A DNA stretch of 7,850 nt. Source: an uncultured Clostridia bacterium. GTDB lineage: Bacteria > Bacillota > Clostridia > Christensenellales > UBA1242. The stretch is taken from assembly GCA_944384475.1 (NCBI GenBank), contig CALWTN010000048.1, positions 1 to 7,850 on the forward strand, in the 5' to 3' direction. Positions 1-5,834 of this stretch are shown here, piece after piece. The notes beneath the pieces were generated by a model. That model had not been told where the DNA came from. It was given only the letters and a program-made list of their open reading frames with translations, and made no database searches. The first letter of the stretch is position 1; the number at the start of each line of letters is the position of its first letter. The position numbers and the translations under genes were made by a program.

Positions 1-1
1 A

Positions 2-670
2 TATCCTTACATCGACTTTAAGTTTGAGCAAGAAATTGGAAAAGAAATTTTAAAAGTTGAAAATCTTACAAAAAAAGGAATGTTTTATAATTTAACTTTT
101 AACGTAGAAAAAGACCAAAAAATCGCTTTTTTTGCAAAAAATAGCCAAATTATCACAACATTATTTAATATTTTGGTCGGAAAAGAACAACCCGACAGCG
201 GCACGATTCACTTTGGAAAAACCATTTCTGTTTCATATTTGCCGCAAGATAACCGTGAATATTTTGAAGGCTGCTCGCTCTCAATCGTCGACTGGCTGAG
301 GCAGTTTTCAAAAGATCAAAACGAAACCTTCATCAGAAGTTGGCTTGGCAGGATGCTTTTCACTGGCGAAGAAAACTTAAAACCTGTAAATGTTCTCTCT
401 GGTGGCGAACGTGTGAGATGTATGTTTGCCAAGATGATGCTGCAAGGCGCAAACCTTATCATCATGGACGAGCCAACCAACCACCTTGACCTTGAAAGCA
501 TCACATCTCTCAACAACGGTATGAAAAATTTTAAAGGTCCGCTGCTTTTCACTTCGCACGACCAAGAAATTATTGAAACGGTTGCAAACCGTATCATCGA
601 CATTCGTGACGAAAACCATATTGTCGACAAGCCGGTGACCTATCAAGAATATGTTGAAAGCCAAAAATAG
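2..670 (+). CDS. ABC-F family ATPase, C-terminal part (partial at 5' end)
   Basis: The reading frame is open from base 2, so the gene begins outside the window; 222 residues are visible. They make up the second nucleotide-binding domain of an ABC-F protein, a soluble ribosome-associated ATPase class with no membrane segment. Visible motifs are a Q-loop glutamine in SYLPQDN (about residue 82), the signature LSGGE (132-136), Walker B NLIIMDE followed by PTNHLD (151-163), and the switch histidine in FTSHD (186). The Walker A site (about 45-53) is degenerate: AKNSQIITT replaces GxxxxGKST, so its glycines and lysine are missing. From memory, YbiT-like ABC-F proteins often have an altered second Walker A, and the words VDWLRQ, GRMLF and VLSGGERVRCM fit that subgroup. 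The fragment ends soon after the domain, without a long C-terminal arm. No terminator follows it; the next promoter starts 10 bases after the stop. The family is clear, the exact role (translation factor or antibiotic protection) is not. Confidence 0.93.
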   Translation, partial: YPYIDFKFEQEIGKEILKVENLTKKGMFYNLTFNVEKDQKIAFFAKNSQIITTLFNILVGKEQPDSGTIHFGKTISVSYLPQDNREYFEGCSLSIVDWLRQFSKDQNETFIRSWLGRMLFTGEENLKPVNVLSGGERVRCMFAKMMLQGANLIIMDEPTNHLDLESITSLNNGMKNFKGPLLFTSHDQEIIETVANRIIDIRDENHIVDKPVTYQEYVESQK

Positions 671-680
671 GCAAAAATAA

Positions 681-709
681 TTGACAAATTTTGTTTTTAA
701 GCATAAAAT
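681..709 (+). promoter_or_regulatory. Sigma-A-type promoter of the T-box/glyQS unit
   Basis: A consensus -35 hexamer TTGACA (681-686), a 17-base spacer and a near-consensus -10 TAAAAT (704-709) lie directly upstream of the T-box leader. The expected start of transcription is near 716, which is also where the first leader helix begins. The promoter starts 10 bases after the ABC-F stop codon. Confidence 0.85.
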
Positions 710-714
710 AATTG

Positions 715-850
715 TTGCAATGAAGGGCTTGGCAACCCTGAGCAAACGCTTGTCGGCGTAAAGACAATCAACAAGGCAGTTTCTGCGAATTAGGGTGGAA
801 CAGCGACCAATAAAATCGCCCCTATGTCAATTTTTGGCATGGGGTTTTTT
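715..850 (+). promoter_or_regulatory. T-box leader, glycine type, with very short Stem I
   Basis: This is a tRNA-sensing transcription attenuator for the downstream glycyl-tRNA synthetase. The T-box core AGGGTGGAACAGCG (792-805) matches the consensus AGGGUGGNACCGCG at all but one position. Helix TTGC 715-718/GCAA 742-745 leads into a kink-turn (AAT-GA 719-723 against GA 740-741), then AGGG 724-727/CCCT 736-739 closing the loop CTTGGCAA, which holds the glycine specifier GGC (731-733) followed by A. A possible Stem IIA/B pseudoknot (746-767) and Stem III (GCAG 776-779/CTGC 783-786) follow. In the antiterminator, AGGG 792-795 pairs with CCCT 820-823 and GCGA 803-806 with TCGC 816-819, leaving the bulge TGGAACA. 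TGGA would pair with a tRNA 3' end UCCA, that is U73, as expected for bacterial tRNA-Gly. The antiterminator 3' arm overlaps the terminator 5' arm. The T-box call is firm; the Stem I model is inferred by hand pairing. Confidence 0.92.
819..850 (+). terminator. Intrinsic terminator of the T-box switch
   Basis: CCCC 819-822 pairs with GGGG 841-844 and ATGTCAA 824-830 with TTGGCAT 834-840 (one G-U pair), with T823 bulged, a TTT loop, and six T residues at 845-850. Bases 819-823 are also needed for the antiterminator, so the two folds exclude each other. With charged tRNA this hairpin would stop transcription 18 bases before the glyQS start codon. It may also end read-through from the ABC-F gene. 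Confidence 0.9.
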
Positions 851-868
851 AATTAAAAGGAGCAAAAT

Positions 869-2251
869 ATGAAAGCAAGTATGGACAAAATTGTAAATTT
901 ATGTAAATCAAGAGGCTTTATCTTTCCGGGGAGCGAAATTTATGGCGGACTGGCAAACTCTTGGGACTATGGCCCGCTTGGTGTGCAGATGAAAAACAAC
1001 ATTAAAGCCGCTTGGTGGAAAAAGTTTGTGCAGCAAAACCCATACAATGTTGGATTGGACTGCGCAATACTTATGAATCCAACCGTATGGCAAGCAAGCG
1101 GACACTTGGGCGGGTTTTCTGATCCGCTTATGGATTGCAAATCCTGCAAATCTCGCCACCGTGCGGACGACTTGATTGAAGCCTATATGAAAAAGCACGG
1201 TTGTGAAGAGAACCTCTCGGCTTGGAGCAATGAGGATTTTGAAAAATACATTTCTGAGCACAAAATCCCTTGCCCTATTTGTGGCAAAAGCGATTTTACA
1301 CCTATACGAAAATTTAACCTTATGTTTAAAACCTTTCAAGGCGTGACGGAAGATTCTTCTTCAACCGTCTATCTTCGCCCAGAAACTGCACAGGGCATTT
1401 TTGTCAACTTTAAAAATGTGCAACGTTCCACAAGGAAGCGCGTGCCTTTTGGAATCGCACAAATAGGAAAAAGTTTTAGAAACGAAATCACTCCTGGGAA
1501 TTTCATCTTCCGTGTTCGTGAGTTTGAGCAGATGGAACTTGAATTTTTCTGCAAACCTGGCACCGACCTTGAATGGTTTGCATATTGGAAAGATTTTTGC
1601 AAAAACTGGCTGCTTGAAATCGGCATAAAAGAGGAAAATCTTAAACTGCGTGATCATGACAAAGAAGAATTGTGCTTCTACTCCAAAGCCACCACCGATT
1701 TTGAATTTAAGTTTCCGTTTGGCTGGGGCGAACTTTGGGGCATCGCCGACAGAACCGACTATGATTTAAGCCAGCATGCTAAATTCAGCGGCAAGGATAT
1801 GAGTTATCTCGATCCTATTACAAATGAAAAATACATTCCGTATGTTATCGAGCCATCACTCGGCGTGGAAAGGCTTATGCTGGCATACCTTTGCAACGCT
1901 TACGACGAGCAAACGCTTGAAAATGGCGAAACAAGGGTTGTGATGCACTTTCATCCTGCAATATCGCCTTACAAAGTTGCAATTTTACCGCTGCAAAAAA
2001 ACATGGGCGACAAAGCACGTGAAATATATCAAAATCTTTCTCAGCACTTTATGTGCGACTATGACGAGGCTGGCTCGATTGGAAAGCGCTATCGCAGGCA
2101 GGATGAAATTGGCACTCCATTTTGTGTGACCATCGATTTTGACACCCTTGAAGATGACACGGTGACAGTGCGAGAACGTGACAGCATGCAACAAATCCGT
2201 ATAAAAACCAGCGAACTTGCCGCTTACATTTCAAAATTTGTTAATATTTAA
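869..2251 (+). CDS. glyQS: Glycyl-tRNA synthetase, single-chain (alpha2) class II type
   Basis: This cytosolic enzyme attaches glycine to tRNA-Gly using ATP (EC 6.1.1.14). It has 460 residues, the usual size of the bacterial dimeric form, and is unrelated to the separate alpha/beta-subunit type. Visible parts: the N-terminal catalytic segment GSEIYGGLANSWDYGPLG (21-38); a zinc-type insertion with CKSC (90-93) and CPIC (135-138); RPETAQG (170-176); class II motif 2 around FRNE (203-206); WGIADRTDYDL (290-300); motif 3 EPSLGVER (328-335) with arginine 335; and a C-terminal anticodon-binding domain from about PYKVAILP (367) to the end. The start is set by AAAAGGAG (855-862), 6 bases before the ATG. 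Expression should follow uncharged tRNA-Gly through the T-box upstream. The gene is often named glyS in databases. It appears intact, with no missing motif. Confidence 0.98.
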   Translation: MKASMDKIVNLCKSRGFIFPGSEIYGGLANSWDYGPLGVQMKNNIKAAWWKKFVQQNPYNVGLDCAILMNPTVWQASGHLGGFSDPLMDCKSCKSRHRADDLIEAYMKKHGCEENLSAWSNEDFEKYISEHKIPCPICGKSDFTPIRKFNLMFKTFQGVTEDSSSTVYLRPETAQGIFVNFKNVQRSTRKRVPFGIAQIGKSFRNEITPGNFIFRVREFEQMELEFFCKPGTDLEWFAYWKDFCKNWLLEIGIKEENLKLRDHDKEELCFYSKATTDFEFKFPFGWGELWGIADRTDYDLSQHAKFSGKDMSYLDPITNEKYIPYVIEPSLGVERLMLAYLCNAYDEQTLENGETRVVMHFHPAISPYKVAILPLQKNMGDKAREIYQNLSQHFMCDYDEAGSIGKRYRRQDEIGTPFCVTIDFDTLEDDTVTVRERDSMQQIRIKTSELAAYISKFVNI

Positions 2252-2281
2252 AAAAAATGAGAGAAAATTCTCTCATTTTTT
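2251..2281. terminator. Bidirectional intrinsic terminator between convergent genes
   Basis: ATGAGAGA (2257-2264) pairs perfectly with TCTCTCAT (2269-2276) around a 4-base loop. An A-run lies on the left (2250-2257) and a T-run on the right (2276-2281), so the hairpin has a U-tract on either transcript. The glyQS stop codon (2249-2251) runs into the left A-run, and the minus-strand stop codon (2280-2282) overlaps the right T-run, so one compact element serves both converging genes. Confidence 0.9.
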
Positions 2282-2999
2282 AATCTCTTCTTGTAACGGA
2301 CAGCGCAACAAGCACAACCCTTGCAAGCGAAAGCAGGCTGATAAGCAAGGCCGCAACATAAGTCAGTGCTGCGGCTGAAAGCACCTCCTTAGCCCCAGAA
2401 AGCTCGCTTTCGGTTAAAACGTTCATCTCTTTAAGTTGCGCGATGGCTCTTTTGGATGCATTTATTTCAACAGGAAGCGTGACTAAGTTTGCAAGTGCGC
2501 CAAGCGAAAAGATTCCCACGCCAACCCAAATAAATATCACACCAATATAGTGGCTTGCCAAAACAAAAAACAACACAAGCCCAACCAATATCAGCGGCAA
2601 AAATAGTGACGAGGTAAGGTTGCTGAGCTTAATTACCGCCATTCGTATTTTCATTGGCGCATAGTTACGCTCGTCTTGAAGCGCATGTCCCGTTTCATGA
2701 GCAGCCACACCTATTGCCGCAACCGAAGAGGAATTGTAAACCGGCTCTGAAAGATTTATCTTCCTTGTCTTTGGATTGTAATGATCGGTTAAACTTCCCT
2801 TCGTGCGCCCAATCTGCACGCTGTCTATCCCGTTTTTTTGCAACATTCGCTTTGCCACCTCTGTTCCCGTCAAACCGCTTGCTGCATTTAAAAAAGAATA
2901 CTTGTTAAACGCTGTTTGAACTTTGTATTGCGCATATATAGCAAAAATTAACGCTGGCATAATTAAAACGCCCATCAAAATATATTCCCAATAATACAT
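2280..2999 (-). CDS. yugP: YugP-like membrane zinc metallopeptidase (Zn_peptidase_2 family)
   Basis: This predicted integral-membrane zinc-dependent protease of unknown substrate has 239 residues from the chosen start; family members are about 225-240. The HExxH zinc motif is HETGH (101-105), preceded by GSLTDHYNPKTRKINLSEPVY, which closely follows the YugP pattern. LPVEINASKRA (175-185) carries the likely third zinc ligand, a glutamate. Membrane segments are predicted at about 4-22, 130-148, 151-172 and 212-232. The start is set by the ribosome binding site AAAAGGAG (3005-3012, minus strand), 5 bases before the second of two adjacent ATG codons; the first ATG (3000-3002) would be only 2 bases away. 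An in-frame ATG further upstream (3029) would add ten residues but put the Shine-Dalgarno sequence inside the gene. It lies downstream of a divergent family member, separated by a structured 185-base gap. No clear promoter is visible. The fold is sure, the physiological role unknown. Confidence 0.93.
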   Translation of the reverse strand: MYYWEYILMGVLIMPALIFAIYAQYKVQTAFNKYSFLNAASGLTGTEVAKRMLQKNGIDSVQIGRTKGSLTDHYNPKTRKINLSEPVYNSSSVAAIGVAAHETGHALQDERNYAPMKIRMAVIKLSNLTSSLFLPLILVGLVLFFVLASHYIGVIFIWVGVGIFSLGALANLVTLPVEINASKRAIAQLKEMNVLTESELSGAKEVLSAAALTYVAALLISLLSLARVVLVALSVTRRD

Positions 3000-3002
3000 C
3001 AT

Positions 3003-3187
3003 CTCTCCTTTTAAATAATGATTGGCCACAAGGCGTGCCCGCTTTAAGTTGCAGCAAAATCGCCAACGTGAGTGCGCTTTTCGTTTGGCCGCAAGAGGGC
3101 GAATTCAACTGCCAGAGCGCAGTTTTTCGCCGTAAGCGAAAACAAGCATTAAGTTGCAATTCGCCCGAGGTTGCCACCCGTGAGTTT
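3003..3187. other. Structured intergenic stretch with overlapping inverted repeats
   Basis: The gap between the two metallopeptidase genes holds no convincing gene. It is richer in G+C than its neighbours (about 54% by hand count over 3031-3180). Three pairings are visible. GGCGAA 3098-3103 with TTCGCC 3126-3131, continued by AACTGC 3107-3112 with GCAGTT 3119-3124, forms one hairpin. GGGCGAATT 3097-3105 with AATTCGCCC 3158-3166, continued by CAACT 3106-3110 with AGTTG 3152-3156, forms a second, larger one. TTTTCGC 3124-3130 with GCGAAAA 3136-3142 forms a third inside the second. The first fold excludes the other two. AAGTTGC occurs at 3046-3052 and 3151-3157. No U-tract follows on either strand, so I do not call a terminator. 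It could be a 5' leader of the yugP gene, a 3' end of the upstream gene, or a remnant of an extragenic repeat. Confidence 0.6.
3005..3012 (-). promoter_or_regulatory. Ribosome binding site that sets the yugP start
   Basis: The minus strand reads AAAAGGAG, then AG, then ATG ATG. The spacing of 5 bases to the second ATG is good and 2 bases to the first is poor. This favours a protein beginning MYYWEYILMG, which also places the first membrane segment right at the N-terminus as in YugP. Confidence 0.75.
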
Positions 3188-3901
3188 TTATTTAAACATC
3201 TTCGTCTTTCTCACAAGTCCACTCCACCCAAACAACAATCTGACTAAATCGCTCCAATAAGTTAGTTTTGCGCTTTTTAGAAATTTTTTAACACTTTTCA
3301 TCACATTGTCTGGCAAAAATTCGTTTAACATGGATATCGCTCGCTTAGAAGCATCCTTTTCTATTGAAATTGTGATAAGTTTGATTACAGCCGCAAAAAT
3401 GAAAATGGCAGCCGCAACACCTCCCGCCACGATGGCGTATGTCAGCAAATTTTCAAAAAACAGCAGCACTATGCATGCAATCACTGCTGGCAAGAACAAT
3501 TTGCCAACAACCCAACCTGTTGCCCTTAAAACTTTCATCATCATAAATTTTTTGCTTGTCAAATCTTGTTCGGCATGGCCGAGCTCGTGCGCCACGATTG
3601 CAAAAGCTCCCGCAGAATTTGACGACAAAGTTTTATCGGTTAAAACCAAAGCTTTGTGCTTGTGGTTGTATGCATCGCCAATAGGCTTTTGCGTTCTTGC
3701 AATTTTAAGTTTTCCGTCATGCTTTTGATAGTTTTGTTCGGTAATAAACTCCAAAACCGTTTTGTGCGCCTGTGCTGGCATTTGAAAAAGCTTTTCGTAT
3801 TCGGCGACAAACTTTTCGGAAGCAAAATTACCCACCGCCAAAACAATGCTTATCAAAGCCACAATCGCAACTACGATTAAAACAATCCACCAAATTTCCA
3901 T
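3188..3901 (-). CDS. Divergent membrane zinc metallopeptidase, YugP family paralogue
   Basis: This 237-residue protein shares the layout of its downstream neighbour: an N-terminal membrane helix (about 4-24), a soluble segment, the zinc motif HELGH (105-109), two further helices (about 131-149 and 152-176), and ISIEKDASKRA (179-188) with the likely third ligand glutamate 181. The stretch IGDAYNHKHKALVLT before the zinc motif lines up with LTDHYNPKTRKINLS in the neighbour. Elsewhere the two differ strongly, so this is an old duplication rather than a recent one. The ATG at 3899-3901 has no Shine-Dalgarno sequence at a usable distance, and an in-frame stop (TAG) lies three codons upstream, so the start cannot move upstream. 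The next in-frame ATG would remove the first helix. A promoter places transcription at or beside the ATG. Substrate and partners are unknown; activity at the membrane is inferred from the helices and zinc motif. Confidence 0.88.
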   Translation of the reverse strand: MEIWWIVLIVVAIVALISIVLAVGNFASEKFVAEYEKLFQMPAQAHKTVLEFITEQNYQKHDGKLKIARTQKPIGDAYNHKHKALVLTDKTLSSNSAGAFAIVAHELGHAEQDLTSKKFMMMKVLRATGWVVGKLFLPAVIACIVLLFFENLLTYAIVAGGVAAAIFIFAAVIKLITISIEKDASKRAISMLNEFLPDNVMKSVKKFLKSAKLTYWSDLVRLLFGWSGLVRKTKMFK

Positions 3902-3907
3902 GCCTTT

Positions 3908-3936
3908 ATTCTACCATTCTTTGTCAATTTTATCAA
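3908..3936 (-). promoter_or_regulatory. Extended -10 promoter at the metallopeptidase start
   Basis: On the minus strand, TTGATA (3931-3936), a 17-base spacer and TAGAAT (3908-3913) form a good sigma-A-type promoter. TGG immediately before the -10 supplies the extended TGn motif. Seven bases after the -10 is the A of the ATG at 3901, so the transcript is predicted to be leaderless or to carry only 1-3 extra bases. The -35 overlaps the stop codon of the PBP gene (3933-3935). Confidence 0.65.
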
Positions 3937-5831
3937 GTGATTAACACTATCGTGTCTCCTTTGGCAAGTGTTGTTCCAGAAGGAGGAAGTTGCTTCAAAA
4001 CAATCCCTCCTTCGCCGTCCGTTTCAAAGTTAATGCCAATTTTATCCAAAATCACAGCCGCTTCAGAAAGCGTTTTTCCAACAAGTTGAGGCATTTCAAC
4101 CTCTTCGATCACTGCATTTTCGTTTTGTTTTTTGATGTTTAAATAGTTAAACAATCCTGAAAAAATTTCTTTACCATATGGAGCGGCAACAACGCTTCCG
4201 TAATACGCTCCTGCACTTGGCTCATCCACCATAACCATAACCAGATAATCTGGGTCGGAAGCAGGAAAAGTGCCGATGAAACTTGAAATATATTTTCCCT
4301 GAGCGATGTGCCCCGTTTGGTCATATTTTTGCGCCGTTCCTGTCTTGCCTCCCACATCGTAACCTTCCAAGAAGGTGTAAGGTCCAGTCTTGTTGGTGGT
4401 AAGGGAAAGCATTTGACAAATCTTGCGTGACGTCTCACTTGAAACCACCTTTCGCTTAGTTGTTTGTGTGGTTTGCAGCAGTGTGTTGCCATAGCAGTCA
4501 GTTATATTTTTCACAACGGTAGGCACAAGCAAGTTGCCATCGTTTAAAATAGCACAAACAGAGTTTAAAAGCTGGATTGGAGTGACTGCCACCGCATGCC
4601 CAAAGCCCATGCGTGCAAGATCAACCGTCTTCACCAAACCCTTATCCATCAAAATTCCACTCGCTTCGCCGGATAAACCAATGCCAGTCTTCTCTCCAAG
4701 CCCAAATTTTTGCATATATTCATAGAATTTATCCACGCCAAGCCTTAGCGCAAGTTCCATAAACACGCAGTTGCATGAATTTGTAAGCCCTTCTTGCAAA
4801 GTTTGACTGCCATGCCCGATTGAGCGCCAACATTTAATTTTAACGCCGTCCACAATTCTAGATCCACCGCAATAAAACCTGTCATTTTCGCTTACAACGC
4901 CCTCTTCCAAAGCGGCAGCAAGCGTGAGAATTTTGAAAGTTGAACCCGGTTCGTAAACATCCGTTATCGCCTTTATTTTTGACTGATCAAACAACGTGGT
5001 TAAATCTTCTCTCGGAATGTCATTCAAATCAAAGCTCGGTTTGGTGGAAATTGCTAAAACCTCGGCTGTCTTTGCATTCATAATCAAGCCCGTGGCGTTT
5101 TTAGGTTGTTGCTCGGTCATAATTTTTTGCAAAACTTGTTCTAAAATAAGTTGCATCTTGCTATCAATCGTCAAAGTGATGTCTGAACCTTTTGTTGCAG
5201 GCACATAATATCTCAGCGTGCCGCCAATCTCTTTGCCCTGCAAATCGCTTTGCGTAAAACTGTAACCATCCAAACCTGTCAAGTAATCGTCATAATATGC
5301 CTCAATGCCGCTTTGCCCTTCATTGTCCACACTGACAAATCCAAGCACCTGCGAAAGCAAGTTGCCATAAGTGTAGTATCTGCCCACACTCTCAGCCAAA
5401 TAGACTCCCTTAAAATTTTTGTTGTAAATTTGTTCTGCTATCTCAGAAGAAATCTGCATTTTGATCAAAACTTCTGAAATGTTCTTTTTGATGACTTTTT
5501 CGTAAACTTTAAGATAGTTTAAATCCAAAATATTGCAAAGATATTCGCTAACCGCTTTGGCATCTTCCACCTCTCTTCCACGCACGTAAACGTTGTAAGT
5601 GGTGTAACTTACTGCAAGACGTGAGCCTGTGACGTCATATATATCTCCACGTGGAGCGACTATTGCAAGGTCTCGAGTCCACTGAGACGTGGCTCGCAAC
5701 TGCAAATCTTTGCCGTTGATAATCTGCACAACAAAAAGCCTTACAAACAAGGCGCAAAAAAGAAAGGCTACCACAATGCTTAAAGCGAGTAACCTTTTCT
5801 TAAAAGAATAAAGTGTGAACGGGTTTTGCAA
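3933..5831 (-). CDS. Class B penicillin-binding protein (FtsI/PBP2B/SpoVD family) with PASTA domain
   Basis: This is a peptidoglycan transpeptidase anchored in the membrane, acting outside the cell at a division or sporulation septum. In its 632 residues I see a short cytoplasmic N-terminus, a membrane helix (about 13-37), the class B pedestal domain starting at APRGDIYDVTG (59-69), then the transpeptidase domain. The catalytic SxxK is STFK (S297, K300), SxN is SCN (352-354), and KTG is in GGKTGTAQK (494-502). A single PASTA domain (about 577-632) ends the protein. One PASTA and this length resemble SpoVD more than PBP2B, which is longer with two PASTA domains, but the sequence alone does not separate the roles. 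The start is TTG (5829-5831); GGAGG lies 7 bases upstream and no ATG exists before the membrane helix. It follows the small membrane protein gene by 3 bases, so the pair is likely co-transcribed and translationally coupled. No terminator follows. Confidence 0.96.
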   Translation of the reverse strand: MQNPFTLYSFKKRLLALSIVVAFLFCALFVRLFVVQIINGKDLQLRATSQWTRDLAIVAPRGDIYDVTGSRLAVSYTTYNVYVRGREVEDAKAVSEYLCNILDLNYLKVYEKVIKKNISEVLIKMQISSEIAEQIYNKNFKGVYLAESVGRYYTYGNLLSQVLGFVSVDNEGQSGIEAYYDDYLTGLDGYSFTQSDLQGKEIGGTLRYYVPATKGSDITLTIDSKMQLILEQVLQKIMTEQQPKNATGLIMNAKTAEVLAISTKPSFDLNDIPREDLTTLFDQSKIKAITDVYEPGSTFKILTLAAALEEGVVSENDRFYCGGSRIVDGVKIKCWRSIGHGSQTLQEGLTNSCNCVFMELALRLGVDKFYEYMQKFGLGEKTGIGLSGEASGILMDKGLVKTVDLARMGFGHAVAVTPIQLLNSVCAILNDGNLLVPTVVKNITDCYGNTLLQTTQTTKRKVVSSETSRKICQMLSLTTNKTGPYTFLEGYDVGGKTGTAQKYDQTGHIAQGKYISSFIGTFPASDPDYLVMVMVDEPSAGAYYGSVVAAPYGKEIFSGLFNYLNIKKQNENAVIEEVEMPQLVGKTLSEAAVILDKIGINFETDGEGGIVLKQLPPSGTTLAKGDTIVLIT

Positions 5832-5834
5832 AGG

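Noticed and set aside
712..774. Alternative base helix TTGTTG 712-717 with CAACAA 769-774 as Stem I of the T-box
   Set aside because: The predicted transcription start near 716 removes most of its 5' arm, and it leaves no proper kink-turn or specifier loop, whereas the 715-745 fold supplies both.
3124..3142. TTTTCGC/GCGAAAA hairpin as a terminator for the 3188-3901 gene
   Set aside because: No T-run follows the stem on the minus strand, and on the plus strand it is followed by ACAAG.
3035..3247. A 70-codon plus-strand frame across the gap between the metallopeptidases
   Set aside because: It overlaps the coding end of the minus-strand metallopeptidase, lacks a ribosome binding site and consists largely of inverted-repeat sequence.
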